NCBI GenBank assembly: GCA_964370065.1
Contig: CAYJGK010000013.1
Location: 1 to 44,046 of the forward strand
Length of the DNA stretch: 44,046 bases
From: CAMQRS01 sp964370065
Lineage (GTDB): Bacteria; Bacillota_I; Bacilli_A; Erysipelotrichales; Erysipelotrichaceae
Reading direction: 5' to 3'
In this document: piece after piece, positions 24,666 through 35,254 of the stretch
Numbering within the stretch: position 1 is the first letter of the stretch
Layout: each line of letters opens with the position of its first letter
Translations under genes and position numbers: made by a program
Notes under the pieces: generated by a model
Database searches by the model: none
What the model was told of the DNA's origin: nothing
Seen by the model: only the letters and a program-made list of their open reading frames with translations

Positions 24666-24683
24666 ATTTTAGGAGGAATTGTT

Positions 24684-27600
24684 ATGGAACATAAACAACC
24701 AGCTTTATATAACACTGCATTTGAACACGATAATTGTGGGATTGGAGCAGTTGTTAATATTCAAGGGAAGAAGACACATAAAACAGTAGATGATGCACTT
24801 ACGATTGTGGAACGGTTAGAACATCGTGCTGGAATGGATGCACAACGAAAAACTGGGGACGGAGTAGGAATTTTACTACAAATTCCACATAACTATTTTA
24901 GAACCATTACAGGATTCGATCTAAATGATCACTTTGGAGTTGGAATGTTCTTCTTTTCAAGTGATCCATTACAAATGAATAAATCAAAAAAATTATTTGA
25001 AGTAATTGCTAGTAAAGAGGGAATTGATGTTGTTGGTTGGCGCGAAGTAGCAAGTGATAAATCAGTATTGGGTCAAAAAGCATTAGATTGTATGCCAAAT
25101 ATTGTTCAATGTTTCATTAATAAACCTACCATTTGTGAAAAAAACATTGATTTTGATCGAAAATTATTTATTGTTCGTAAAATATTTGAAAAATCATCTA
25201 AAGATACATATGTTTGTTCTTTATCTAGTCGCACCATAGTTTATAAAGGGATGTTTTTAGTTGGCCAATTAAGAACCTTTTATAAAGATTTACAAGACAA
25301 GCGCTTTGTCAGTGCAATTGGATTAGTGCATTCTCGTTTTTCAACTAACACAATGCCTTCTTGGAAAAGAGCGCACCCTAATCGTTTAATTGTACACAAT
25401 GGTGAAATTAATACAATCCGTGGGAATGCAAATAAGATGTTATCTCGTGAAGAAAATATGGATTCCTCTATTTTACAAGAGGAAATAAATAAAGTGTTTC
25501 CGATTGTAAATGAAGACGGGAGTGATTCAGCTATGCTTGATAATTCCTTAGAATTTTTAATGATGGCAGGAATTGATTTACCAAAAGCGGTAATGATGAG
25601 CATTCCAGAACCATGGAGTAACGATAAAAGCATGTCTCAAGAAAAAAAAGATTTTTACCAATACAATGCTTGTTTAATGGAACCATGGGATGGACCTGCT
25701 TCCATTCTGTTCTCGGATGGAGATATTATGGGGGCCATCTTGGATCGTAATGGATTACGTCCTTCACGTTACTACATCACAAAAGATAATTACTTAGTTT
25801 TATCAAGTGAAGTAGGAGTATTGTCTTTTGCACCAGAAGATATAGTAGTAAAAGAACGTTTAAAACCTGGTAAAATGTTACTTGTTGATACTAAAAAACA
25901 ATGTGTGATTGATGATGACGAATTAAAACATGAGTACGCAAGTAAACAACCATATGGAGAATGGTTAGATGCTAGTTTATTGCATTTAAGTAAGTTAACA
26001 ATTCCTAATCAAAAATGCCCTATTTACAAAGGAAAACAATTAAAAATTTTGCAGAAAGTAAATGGTTATACTTATGAAGATGTAAAAGATTATATCTTAC
26101 CATTAGCATTAACAGGGGTAGAACCAGTAATAGCCATGGGAGCTGATGTACCCTTAGCTGTATTAAGTGAAAAAAAACAACCATTATATAATTATTTTAA
26201 ACAACAGTTTGCACAAGTAACGAACCCGCCTATCGATGCCATTCGTGAAGAAATCATTACCAGTACAGCTGTTTATTTAGGAAATGATGGTAACCTATTG
26301 GAAGAAAGTGCACAAAATGCTAGATTACTTAAAATTGAAAATCCAATTTTAAGTAATACGGATTTATTAAAAATTAAAACAATGAAAAAACAAGGCTTTG
26401 CTGTCTCTACATTACCTATTTATTTTTATAAACATAGTTCTTTAGAAAAAGCGTTACAATCGTTATTTGTGCAAGCTGATAAGGCTATTTATGAAGGAAG
26501 TAATATAATTATTTTAAGTGATCGCGGTGTGGATGAAAACCATGTAGCAATACCTGCTTTATTAGCAATTAGTGCGATGCAACAATATTTAGTTAAAACG
26601 AAAAAAAGGATGTCAGTTGCTTTGATTTTAGAAAGTAGTGAACCAAGAGAAGTGCATCATTTTGCGACATTACTAGCTTATGGTGCAAGTGCTGTAAATC
26701 CATATTTAGTACATGACACGATTTATGCAGCCATTGAAGATGGTTTATTAGATAAAGATTATTATGCAGCTGTTCATGATTATGATCATGGGGTGTTACA
26801 TGGAATTGTTAAAATTGCATCAAAAATGGGGATTTCAACAATTCAATCCTACCAAGGCTCACAAAATTTTGAAGCCATTGGGTTAAGTAAAACATTGGTA
26901 GATAACTATTTCACTAATACGATTACTCGCATTGGAGGAATTGAATTAAAAGATATTGAAGCATATATTGAAGAAATGCATGACTTAGGATTTGATAACT
27001 TAGGTTTAAATATGGATACCCATTTAGATAGTGGTGGATTTCATAAGAGTAGAAGTGGAAAAGAAAAGCATCTATATAATCCTCAAACAATTCATTTATT
27101 ACAAAAAGCTACTCGCACTAGTTCTTATGAATTGTTTAAACAATATACGCATTTAATCGATGAAGAGATGAAATCTACTACATTACGTGGGCAGATGCGT
27201 TTTCAAACAAAAAGAAAAAGTATTGCCATTGAAGAAGTAGAAAGTATTGAAAGCATTGTCACTCGTTTTAAAACAGGAGCCATGTCGTATGGTTCTATTT
27301 CAAAAGAAGCACACGAATGTATGGCGATTGCCATGAACCGCATCGGTGGAAAAAGCAATAGTGGAGAAGGTGGAGAAGACCCTGCCCGCTTTATAATTAG
27401 AGAGAATGGTGATAACGCTTGTAGTGCAATCAAACAAGTTGCTTCAGGGCGATTTGGAGTGACAAGCGAATATTTAGTAAGTGCAAAAGAAATCCAAATT
27501 AAAATGGCACAAGGAGCAAAACCTGGAGAAGGTGGGCAATTGCCAGGTCAAAAAGTCTATCCATGGGTAGCTAAAACAAGGCACTCTACGCCTGGAGTGC

Positions 27601-29198
27601 AATTAATTTCACCACCACCTCATCATGATATTTATTCAATTGAAGATTTAGCGCAATTAATTTATGATTTAAAATCTGCTAATGATGCAAGTCGCATTTC
27701 CGTTAAGTTAGTATCAGAAGCAGGAGTAGGTACGATTGCTGCTGGAGTTGCTAAGGCGGGTGCAGAAGTTATCTTAGTATCAGGATATGATGGTGGAACA
27801 GGTGCTTCTCCTAAGAACTCAGTATACAATGCTGGGCTACCATGGGAATTAGGACTTGTAGAAACGCATCAAACATTATTAATGAATGGATTAAGAAATC
27901 GTGTGCGTATTGAAACAGATGGTAAATTAATGAGTGGAAAAGATGTAGTAATCGCTTGTTTATTAGGAGCAGAAGAGTTTGGTTTTGCTACAGCACCACT
28001 GGTTACGATGGGATGTGTAATGATGCGGGTATGTCATTTAGACACCTGCCCAGTAGGAGTGGCTACTCAAAATCCAAAATTAAGAAAGTATTTTAGCGGA
28101 AAACCAGAATATGTTGTAAACTTTATGCATTATATTGCTCAAGAAGTTAGAGAGTACATGGCACAATTAGGTTTTGCGACAATGGATGAAATGGTAGGGA
28201 AAAGTGACTGTCTACAATTCGATAAGTTAGCAAATGAAAAAGCGAATTGCTTGCATTTTGAAGCTATGTTAAGTAATCCATATGCTAAAGAAGAAACGTC
28301 ATGCATTTTTGAAGCGAGTCAAGCATATGACTTTGAATTAGAAAACACGCAAGATGAAACATTAATAAAAGCGTTTAAACCATACTTTGAAGCGAATAAG
28401 CCACATACTCAACATGTTATTGTCGATAATTTGGATCGTGCTTTTGCAACACGTTTAGGTTCAACTATCACGAAACAATTTGCTAGCACATTATCCAATC
28501 ATACATATAGTATTCATGCAAGTGGAAGTGGTGGACAATCATTTGGAGCTTTTATTCCAAAAGGATTGACCCTGCATTTAGAAGGGGATAGCAATGATTA
28601 CTTAGGAAAAGGGTTATCAGGTGGTATCATTAGTGTATTTCCACATAAAAATAGTGGATTTAAAGCAGAAGATAATATTATTGTTGGAAATGTAGCACTT
28701 TATGGGGCAACTAGCGGAGAAGTTTACCTATGCGGTATTGCAGGAGAACGTTTTGGAGTACGTAACTCTGGAGCGAGTAGTGTAGTAGAGGGTGTAGGTG
28801 ACCACGCGTTAGAATATATGACGGGTGGAAAAGTATTAATCATTGGAGAATGCGGAAGAAATGTAGCAGCTGGAATGAGTGGGGGAGTCGCCTATATTTT
28901 AGATGAAAAAAACACATTGTATTCTAAGTTGAATAAAGGAATGGTAGAAATGAGTGTTGTGGATGATGAATTTGATGTAAGTGAAATTAAAGATTTATTA
29001 GAAAATCATATTCAATATACTCATTCACAAAAAGCCGTGCGCCTATTAAAACAATTAGATAGTATGAAACATCAATTCAAGAAAATCATTCCACACGATT
29101 ATAAAAAAATGATTTCTTTAATTAAACAAAACGAAGAAAAGGGAATGGATCTAGAACAAGCTAAAATAGAAGCATTTTATAGTGCACAGAAAGGATAG
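24684..29198 (+). CDS. gltB: Glutamate synthase, large subunit
   Basis: With GltD it makes two glutamates from glutamine and 2-oxoglutarate. The 1504-residue protein starts at the ATG at 24684 (AGGAGG 7 nt upstream); in-frame codons back to 24588 run through promoter and hairpin and are not coding. A short propeptide precedes the predicted nucleophile C18 in DNCGIGAV of the class II glutamine amidotransferase domain (about 18-400). A central domain, the FMN/2-oxoglutarate barrel (about 790-1150, with KPGEGGQLPGQKV) and the 3Fe-4S ligands C1111, C1117 and C1122 follow. The C-terminal GXGXG beta-helix domain closes the protein. All expected catalytic features are intact. Confidence 0.97.
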   Translation: MEHKQPALYNTAFEHDNCGIGAVVNIQGKKTHKTVDDALTIVERLEHRAGMDAQRKTGDGVGILLQIPHNYFRTITGFDLNDHFGVGMFFFSSDPLQMNKSKKLFEVIASKEGIDVVGWREVASDKSVLGQKALDCMPNIVQCFINKPTICEKNIDFDRKLFIVRKIFEKSSKDTYVCSLSSRTIVYKGMFLVGQLRTFYKDLQDKRFVSAIGLVHSRFSTNTMPSWKRAHPNRLIVHNGEINTIRGNANKMLSREENMDSSILQEEINKVFPIVNEDGSDSAMLDNSLEFLMMAGIDLPKAVMMSIPEPWSNDKSMSQEKKDFYQYNACLMEPWDGPASILFSDGDIMGAILDRNGLRPSRYYITKDNYLVLSSEVGVLSFAPEDIVVKERLKPGKMLLVDTKKQCVIDDDELKHEYASKQPYGEWLDASLLHLSKLTIPNQKCPIYKGKQLKILQKVNGYTYEDVKDYILPLALTGVEPVIAMGADVPLAVLSEKKQPLYNYFKQQFAQVTNPPIDAIREEIITSTAVYLGNDGNLLEESAQNARLLKIENPILSNTDLLKIKTMKKQGFAVSTLPIYFYKHSSLEKALQSLFVQADKAIYEGSNIIILSDRGVDENHVAIPALLAISAMQQYLVKTKKRMSVALILESSEPREVHHFATLLAYGASAVNPYLVHDTIYAAIEDGLLDKDYYAAVHDYDHGVLHGIVKIASKMGISTIQSYQGSQNFEAIGLSKTLVDNYFTNTITRIGGIELKDIEAYIEEMHDLGFDNLGLNMDTHLDSGGFHKSRSGKEKHLYNPQTIHLLQKATRTSSYELFKQYTHLIDEEMKSTTLRGQMRFQTKRKSIAIEEVESIESIVTRFKTGAMSYGSISKEAHECMAIAMNRIGGKSNSGEGGEDPARFIIRENGDNACSAIKQVASGRFGVTSEYLVSAKEIQIKMAQGAKPGEGGQLPGQKVYPWVAKTRHSTPGVQLISPPPHHDIYSIEDLAQLIYDLKSANDASRISVKLVSEAGVGTIAAGVAKAGAEVILVSGYDGGTGASPKNSVYNAGLPWELGLVETHQTLLMNGLRNRVRIETDGKLMSGKDVVIACLLGAEEFGFATAPLVTMGCVMMRVCHLDTCPVGVATQNPKLRKYFSGKPEYVVNFMHYIAQEVREYMAQLGFATMDEMVGKSDCLQFDKLANEKANCLHFEAMLSNPYAKEETSCIFEASQAYDFELENTQDETLIKAFKPYFEANKPHTQHVIVDNLDRAFATRLGSTITKQFASTLSNHTYSIHASGSGGQSFGAFIPKGLTLHLEGDSNDYLGKGLSGGIISVFPHKNSGFKAEDNIIVGNVALYGATSGEVYLCGIAGERFGVRNSGASSVVEGVGDHALEYMTGGKVLIIGECGRNVAAGMSGGVAYILDEKNTLYSKLNKGMVEMSVVDDEFDVSEIKDLLENHIQYTHSQKAVRLLKQLDSMKHQFKKIIPHDYKKMISLIKQNEEKGMDLEQAKIEAFYSAQKG

Positions 29199-29203
29199 TG
29201 AAC

Positions 29204-30682
29204 ATGGGGAAAAATAATGGATTTATGGAAGTAGAACGCAAAAATGGTAAAGTGATTATTCCGCAGTTAAGAATTAAAAATTTCAATGAATTTCACATTC
29301 CTTTAGATCGCGCACAACGAATACAACAAGCTTCACGTTGTATGGATTGTGGTATACCATTTTGTCAAAGTGGAGCCAGTTTAGCTGGGATGACATCAGG
29401 ATGCCCTTTACAAAATTTAATTCCTGAATGGAATGACGCAGTGTATCATAATCAATATGAATTAGCGTTACAACGTTTGTTGAAAACAAATTTATTTCCA
29501 GAGTTTACAAGTCGTGTGTGTCCGGCTTTATGTGAGAAAGCTTGTACTTGTGCATTACATGGTGATGCTGTTAGTGTAAAAGATAATGAATTTGCGATTA
29601 TTGAATACGGATTTGAAAAAGGGCTCATTAAACCCTTAAGCGAGATTACTAAAACTAATAAAAAAGTAGCAGTGATTGGAAGTGGCCCAAGTGGATTAGC
29701 TTGTGCACAACAGCTTGCAAGTAGGGGGCATGAAGTTAGTGTTTATGAAAGAAGCGATCGCTTTGGTGGTTTGTTAATGTATGGAATTCCTAATATGAAA
29801 ATTGAAAAACATATTATCGAACGTCGTATTGACATTATGCAGCAATCTGGTATTGTTTTTCATGCTAATCAAAATATTCAAACCCAAGCACAAGCTAATG
29901 TTTTATTAAATGAATACGATGCTATTGTACTGGCTTGTGGAGCCAGCCAACCGAGAGATATTCAAGTAGAAAATAGAAACCATAAACAAGTGTATTTCGC
30001 GATGGATTATTTAACAAGCACAACCAAAGCATTACTACACAATGAACAAGAATTTGACTATATAGATGCAAAAGGAAAACATGTGTTAGTAGTTGGTGGA
30101 GGCGATACAGGTAATGATTGCGTGGCTACTAGTTTACGTCAAGGGTGTAAAAGCGTTATACAATTAGAAATGATGCCTCAACCACCTAAACAAAGAAATG
30201 AAGATAACCCTTGGCCAGAGTGGCCAAAGACATTAAAAACTGATTATGGACAAGAAGAATGTATCGCCTTATTTAAGAAAGATCCTAGGCAATATGAAAC
30301 AATCGTTAAAAGGTTAATGGTAGAAGATGGTGAATTAAAACAAGCAGAATTAGTGAAAGTCATATTTGTTTACGATAAAGATTCTCAGCGTTATGAGCTA
30401 CAAGAAGTGACAGGTAGTGAAAGTGTTGTCGATTGCGACATGGTATTGATCGCTGCTGGATTTGTAGGAGCACAAAGTGATATTTGTCAAGCATTTGGTG
30501 TGCAACAAACACAATCATTAACTGTAGCAACAAAAGAAAATGATTATGCAACAAATGTGGATAAAGTGTTTGTTTGTGGCGATATGAGAAGAGGACAGTC
30601 TCTTGTTGTATGGGCTATTCAAGAAGGTAAAGAAGTAGCGAAGCAAGTAGATAAAAGCTTAATGGGCTATACAAATTTATAA
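29204..30682 (+). CDS. gltD: Glutamate synthase, small subunit
   Basis: FAD/NADPH-dependent reductase that feeds electrons to GltB. The 492-residue protein has N-terminal iron-sulfur cysteines (C46, C49, C54, C67 and C106, C110, C114), the FAD loop VAVIGSGPSGLACA, the NADPH loop VLVVGGGDTGNDCVA and the C-terminal GDMRRGQSLVVWAI. I start at the ATG at 29204, because AAGGA (29191-29195) is 8 nt upstream; the GTG at 29198 is only 2 nt from it. It follows gltB by 5 nt and ends at a strong terminator. Confidence 0.97.
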   Translation: MGKNNGFMEVERKNGKVIIPQLRIKNFNEFHIPLDRAQRIQQASRCMDCGIPFCQSGASLAGMTSGCPLQNLIPEWNDAVYHNQYELALQRLLKTNLFPEFTSRVCPALCEKACTCALHGDAVSVKDNEFAIIEYGFEKGLIKPLSEITKTNKKVAVIGSGPSGLACAQQLASRGHEVSVYERSDRFGGLLMYGIPNMKIEKHIIERRIDIMQQSGIVFHANQNIQTQAQANVLLNEYDAIVLACGASQPRDIQVENRNHKQVYFAMDYLTSTTKALLHNEQEFDYIDAKGKHVLVVGGGDTGNDCVATSLRQGCKSVIQLEMMPQPPKQRNEDNPWPEWPKTLKTDYGQEECIALFKKDPRQYETIVKRLMVEDGELKQAELVKVIFVYDKDSQRYELQEVTGSESVVDCDMVLIAAGFVGAQSDICQAFGVQQTQSLTVATKENDYATNVDKVFVCGDMRRGQSLVVWAIQEGKEVAKQVDKSLMGYTNL

Positions 30683-30705
30683 AAAAGGAGCGAATGCTCC
30701 TTTTT
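30682..30705 (+). terminator. Terminator after gltD
   Basis: AAAAAGGAGC (30682-30691) pairs with GCTCCTTTTT (30696-30705) around a GAAT loop, starting at the last base of the gltD stop codon. Confidence 0.85.
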
Positions 30706-30726
30706 CGTGTTTTATAGAGTAAAATA

Positions 30727-30735
30727 TGGTATGAT
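30727..30735 (+). promoter_or_regulatory. Extended -10 promoter of the priA operon
   Basis: TGG-TATGAT (30727-30735) lies 22 nt upstream of the priA start; no convincing -35 is seen. GAGGTGA at 30747-30753 is the RBS. Confidence 0.5.
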
Positions 30736-30757
30736 AAATGATAACTGAGGTGAATGT

Positions 30758-32926
30758 ATGAAGGTTGCGAAAATCTATATAGAATATGAACATATGTCTT
30801 TAAATCAAAGCTTTCTTTATGCTTGTGGTATACTAGATGCAAAAGTAGGGATGCGAGCATTAGTGCCTTTTGCCAACCAGCAAATTGTTGGTTTTATTAC
30901 GGAAATAAAGCAGATGGATACACACATGATTTCACAATTAGAATATGAGATAAAAGATATTTGTTCGCTGTTGGATGAGCAACCTTTGTTGAATGTGGAA
31001 TTATTACAACTAGCAAAATATATGGCAAATCGCTATGTTGCTCCCTATATAAGTTGCTTAAGTGCAATGTTGCCTTCTAAGTTGAAACCTAGAAGTAGTG
31101 CGAAACAAAGTCGAAAAGAAACGTGGATGCTGTTTCAACAAGCGCATGATTTAAAAACACCGAAACAAATAGAAGCACAAAGATTTATAATGCAACACCA
31201 AGAGGTGAAACGGAGTGAATTTAATAAAAAATTTGCAGGACAATATCAAAGTTTACTTATAAAAGGTGTATTTGTGTTAGAAGAAAGGGAAGCACAAACA
31301 TATGTATGGAATGAATATGATGGAGTCACATTTAACCTATTAGATGAACAAATACAAGCCATTTCAAAAATGGATCATGCACACCACCAAGTATATGTTT
31401 TGCATGGTGTTACAGGTAGTGGAAAAACAGAAGTTTTTCTACAAATGGCTCAAAAAGAGGTAGAACGTAATAAGCAAGTCTTAATTTTAGTACCTGAAAT
31501 TTCATTGACGCCACAAATGGTACAGCGTGTAAAAGCTAGGTTTAAGGAAAAAGTTGCTATTTATCATTCTTCTTTAAATAATCAAGAAAAGTATGAACAA
31601 TACCAAAAAGTTGCGAAACAAGAAGTGAGCATTGTAGTAGGTACACGTAGTGCTATCTTTATGCCTTTTGAAAATTTAGGGTTGATTATTTTAGATGAAG
31701 AACATGACGGTTCTTACAAGCAAGTGAGTACTCCAAAGTACCATACTCGCGATATAGCGATTCAAAGAGGTATGCATCATGAATGTAAAGTGATTTTAGC
31801 AAGTGCAACACCTAGTTTAGAAAGTTATGCAAGAGCTTTAAAAGGCGTGTATACATTGGTTGAAATGAAAAATAGAGTTGCTAATCAAATGCCTCGCACT
31901 CATTTAATTGATATGAAAAAAGCGATGCGTAATGGTGATCATTATATGTTGAGTCATGTAATGAAACAGCAAATACAACAACGGCTTGCTCGTAATGAGC
32001 AGTGCATCTTATTATTAAATAGAAGAGGCTATGCACCTTTATTAAGATGTGTTGATTGTGGTCATATTAAAATGTGTCCTCACTGTGATATGGCATTAAA
32101 TTATCATAAAGCTAACCACTCGTTAGTTTGTCATATGTGTGGTTATCAAGAAAAGCATACAGGTAATTGTGTAAAATGCAACAGTAAACAATTGCGCTAT
32201 GTTGGATTGGGTACTCAACGCTTAGAAGAATATGTACAAGAGTGCTTTCCCGATGCTTCTATTATTCGAATGGATGCAGATACTACTAGTAAAAAAAATG
32301 CCCATCAAAAATTATTGAATAAGTTTGAACAAGAAGGAGATATTTTATTAGGTACACAAATGATTGCGAAAGGATTAGATTACGCACGAGTAACAATGGT
32401 TGGCATTTTAAATGGAGATGTTATGTTGAACCGTAGTGATTATCGCAGTGCTGAACTTACCTTTGATTTATTAGTACAAGCAAGTGGTAGAAGTGGAAGA
32501 GGAGCGCAATGTGGGGAAGTATTTATTCAAGTGTATGATCCTCACCATTATGCTATTACAAGTGCCTGCCAACATGACTATCAATCATTCTTTTATCAAG
32601 AAATGAAGTTTAGACATTTAGCGAATTATCCCCCATATTTGTATTTAAGTAGTATAATAGTATTACATAAGGATGAATCAGTTGTGAAAAAAGAAATACA
32701 ATTCATTTATGCCTTATTAAAAAAAGAATATGCACATGCAGATTTTAAGTTATTAGGGCCAAGTCCTTTAACCAAAATACAAGATCATTATCGATTCCGT
32801 ATTATCCTTAAATCTAAAGATGAGAAGATCATGAGCGAAGCATTAATGCATGTTTATAAAGAGAATAAAGCCCAAAAAAATAAGAGTCGAATGGAAGTAG
32901 ATATCAATCCATATACCATGGATTAA
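30758..32926 (+). CDS. priA: Primosomal protein N', replication-restart helicase
   Basis: A 722-residue 3'-to-5' superfamily 2 helicase that reloads the replisome at stalled forks. The N-terminal DNA-binding domain is followed by Walker A GVTGSGKT (217-224), the DEEH-type Walker B in LIILDEEHDGSYKQ, two pairs of zinc-binding CxxC motifs (CVDCG, CPHC, CHMCG, CVKC), and helicase motifs LGTQMIAKGLDY and QASGRSGRG. It opens a run of eight genes whose order follows B. subtilis, except that def and fmt, usually next, are absent. Confidence 0.96.
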   Translation: MKVAKIYIEYEHMSLNQSFLYACGILDAKVGMRALVPFANQQIVGFITEIKQMDTHMISQLEYEIKDICSLLDEQPLLNVELLQLAKYMANRYVAPYISCLSAMLPSKLKPRSSAKQSRKETWMLFQQAHDLKTPKQIEAQRFIMQHQEVKRSEFNKKFAGQYQSLLIKGVFVLEEREAQTYVWNEYDGVTFNLLDEQIQAISKMDHAHHQVYVLHGVTGSGKTEVFLQMAQKEVERNKQVLILVPEISLTPQMVQRVKARFKEKVAIYHSSLNNQEKYEQYQKVAKQEVSIVVGTRSAIFMPFENLGLIILDEEHDGSYKQVSTPKYHTRDIAIQRGMHHECKVILASATPSLESYARALKGVYTLVEMKNRVANQMPRTHLIDMKKAMRNGDHYMLSHVMKQQIQQRLARNEQCILLLNRRGYAPLLRCVDCGHIKMCPHCDMALNYHKANHSLVCHMCGYQEKHTGNCVKCNSKQLRYVGLGTQRLEEYVQECFPDASIIRMDADTTSKKNAHQKLLNKFEQEGDILLGTQMIAKGLDYARVTMVGILNGDVMLNRSDYRSAELTFDLLVQASGRSGRGAQCGEVFIQVYDPHHYAITSACQHDYQSFFYQEMKFRHLANYPPYLYLSSIIVLHKDESVVKKEIQFIYALLKKEYAHADFKLLGPSPLTKIQDHYRFRIILKSKDEKIMSEALMHVYKENKAQKNKSRMEVDINPYTMD

Positions 32927-32935
32927 GGAGAACAT

Positions 32936-34189
32936 ATGAAAGTAAGAAAGCAAGCCCACAAAATATTAATTGATGTATGTATGTACAATCGTTACAGTAA
33001 TTTAGCATTAAAGGAAGATATTAATGAATTCCAACAAATTGATAAAGCGTTAATCACCAACATAGTGTATGGAACATTACAAAATTATCGCTATGTACGT
33101 TACTTATGGGTAAATTTAGCAGATAGTTTCCCTGCTGAAGATATTGCGTTGTTAATTGATATGAGTATTTATCAACTTGAGTTTATGGACCGTGTACCAG
33201 AGTATGCAGTCATTAATGATGCTGTAGATATTTCAAAAACACTATACGAAGGGAAATTCGAGAAATTTGTGAATGCGGTATTACGTAACTATTTACGTAA
33301 TCCAAAGCGTGTTGTAGAAGGTGGTGAAGTGGACCGTTTTGCGACTCGCTACAGTTACCCATCATGGTTAGTGAATATGTGGATTAAGCAATATGGAAAA
33401 GAAGAAACAAAGCGAATTTGTGAAACAATGAACCAAGCTCCTAAGCAATGTGCACGTGTCAATACATTGAAAATTAGTAAAGAAGAAGTAATGGCATTAG
33501 ATGAAAATTTCACACTAGCTAGCTTAGCCAATGATGCTCTGTATTATGCAAAAGGAAATATTGCGAATAGCGAAGCGTTTAAAAAAGGATATGTTACCAT
33601 ACAAGATGAGAGTGCACAACTAGTTGCAGAAGTTTTAGACCCTAAGCAAGGCGAGGCAATTTTAGATATGTGTGCTGCACCAGGAAGTAAAACATGTCAC
33701 ATTGGTAGTTTAATGAAAAATAAAGGTGTTTTAGTAGCTTTAGACATTCATGAACATCGTGTTGAATTAATTAAGAAGAATGCTAGAAGATTAGGAATTA
33801 TTATGGTGAATGCACTAGCTCATGATGCCACACAATTAGAGGAAGTATTTGAATTAGATTGTTTTGATCGTATCTTATTAGATGGACCTTGTTCTGGATA
33901 TGGAGTCATAGCTAGAAAAAGTGATATTAAATACCATATGAAAAACAATGATATGGATAGTTGTATCAAAATCCAAGCAGACTTATTAAATAGTGCAACT
34001 AAATATTTAAAAGTAGGAGGTACTTTAGTGTACTCAACTTGTACTTTAAATAAAAAAGAAAATGAATTTCAAATTGAAGCATTTTTAAAGAAACATAAAA
34101 ACTTTAGCTTAGTGGAAGAAAGAACTATTTTACCTTATGAATATAATAGTGATGGATTTTATATTGCAAAGTTAGAAAAAATAAAATAA
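32936..34189 (+). CDS. rsmB: 16S rRNA (cytosine-967-C5)-methyltransferase
   Basis: A 417-residue enzyme with an N-terminal NusB-like helical domain (about 1-130) and a C-terminal SAM-dependent methyltransferase. The SAM loop is DMCAAPGSKT; the two cysteines of the m5C mechanism are C319 in DGPCSGYG and C369 in YSTCTLNKKENE. An AAGGAG site overlaps the priA stop codon. Position between priA and rlmN matches the Firmicutes arrangement. Confidence 0.95.
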   Translation: MKVRKQAHKILIDVCMYNRYSNLALKEDINEFQQIDKALITNIVYGTLQNYRYVRYLWVNLADSFPAEDIALLIDMSIYQLEFMDRVPEYAVINDAVDISKTLYEGKFEKFVNAVLRNYLRNPKRVVEGGEVDRFATRYSYPSWLVNMWIKQYGKEETKRICETMNQAPKQCARVNTLKISKEEVMALDENFTLASLANDALYYAKGNIANSEAFKKGYVTIQDESAQLVAEVLDPKQGEAILDMCAAPGSKTCHIGSLMKNKGVLVALDIHEHRVELIKKNARRLGIIMVNALAHDATQLEEVFELDCFDRILLDGPCSGYGVIARKSDIKYHMKNNDMDSCIKIQADLLNSATKYLKVGGTLVYSTCTLNKKENEFQIEAFLKKHKNFSLVEERTILPYEYNSDGFYIAKLEKIK

Positions 34190-34207
34190 AGATAAATAGG
34201 TGAATGT

Positions 34208-35254
34208 ATGAAAAGTATATATGATTATAGTTATGAACAATTACAGGAAGTCATGGTAGAAAATGGATATAAGCGATTTAGAGCAAGACAAATTTTTGAA
34301 TGGCTTTATCGTAAGCGTATTACTGAATTTGATCAAATGACCAACTTAAATAAAGAGTCACGTGATTGGTTTAAAAATAATTACATCTTATCAGCCTTAA
34401 CTTTACGTACGAGACAAGTATCAAAAGATGGGACGACAAAATATTTATTTGAATTAGCAGATGGTCATTTAATTGAAACGGTAATGATGGTATTTGATTA
34501 TGGGCGCAGCGTTTGTGTAACTTCTCAGATTGGTTGTAATATGGGTTGTGACTTCTGTGCAAGTGGGTTATTAAAGAAACAAAGAGATTTAACTTGTGGA
34601 GAAATGGTTGCCCAAATCTTATATGTACAGCAAGAATTAGATGATATAGAGGAACGTGTATCGCATATTGTAGTCATGGGTACGGGGGAACCGTTCGACA
34701 ATTATGAAAATGTAATGAATTTTTTATCAGTTGTAAATGCAGATGTAGGTTTAGGCATTGGTGCACGCCATATTACAATATCAACGTGTGGAATTGTACC
34801 TAAGATTATTGAGTTTTCACATGCCAAAGTACAGTATAATTTAGCAATTTCTTTACATGCGCCAAATGATGAATTAAGAAATAAATTAATGCCTATTAAT
34901 AAAGCGTACCCTATTCAAGAATTAATGCGTGCATTGCAAATTTATATGACAGAAAACAATCGACGCCTGACATTTGAGTATATTTTATTAAGGGGAATAA
35001 ATGATTCGCAAACTTGTGCAAAACAATTAGCTAATTTATTAAGAGGGACTAACTCCTACGTGAATTTAATTCCGTATAATAGTGTAGATGAACATGGGTA
35101 TCAAGGTGTCAACTTTGATTCCGCAATGAAGTTTTATGACACATTAGTCAAAGGGGGCGTGCGTGCTACCATTCGTAAAGAACATGGAGGAGACATTGAT
35201 GCAGCATGTGGTCAATTACGAGCGAAAGAACTAAAAAAGGAGAAAAACTTATGA
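34208..35254 (+). CDS. rlmN: Dual-specificity 23S rRNA/tRNA adenine-C2 methyltransferase
   Basis: A radical-SAM enzyme, 348 residues, that methylates A2503 of 23S rRNA and A37 of some tRNAs. The CX3CX2C cluster motif is C110, C114 and C117 within GCNMGCDFCASG. Other family blocks are MGTGEPFDNYENV, SLHAPND and the C-terminal IRKEHGGDIDAACGQL, which contains the second catalytic cysteine. The stop codon overlaps the phosphatase start (ATGA). Confidence 0.96.
   Translation: MKSIYDYSYEQLQEVMVENGYKRFRARQIFEWLYRKRITEFDQMTNLNKESRDWFKNNYILSALTLRTRQVSKDGTTKYLFELADGHLIETVMMVFDYGRSVCVTSQIGCNMGCDFCASGLLKKQRDLTCGEMVAQILYVQQELDDIEERVSHIVVMGTGEPFDNYENVMNFLSVVNADVGLGIGARHITISTCGIVPKIIEFSHAKVQYNLAISLHAPNDELRNKLMPINKAYPIQELMRALQIYMTENNRRLTFEYILLRGINDSQTCAKQLANLLRGTNSYVNLIPYNSVDEHGYQGVNFDSAMKFYDTLVKGGVRATIRKEHGGDIDAACGQLRAKELKKEKNL

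Noticed and set aside
24588..24683. N-terminal extension of GltB
   Set aside because: The codons run through the promoter and terminator hairpin, while the ATG at 24684 has a perfect RBS and the normal spacing to the nucleophile cysteine.
35206..35250. Earlier start for the PP2C phosphatase
   Set aside because: This stretch is the conserved C-terminus of RlmN in another frame; the ATG at 35251 has the RBS and the ATGA overlap.
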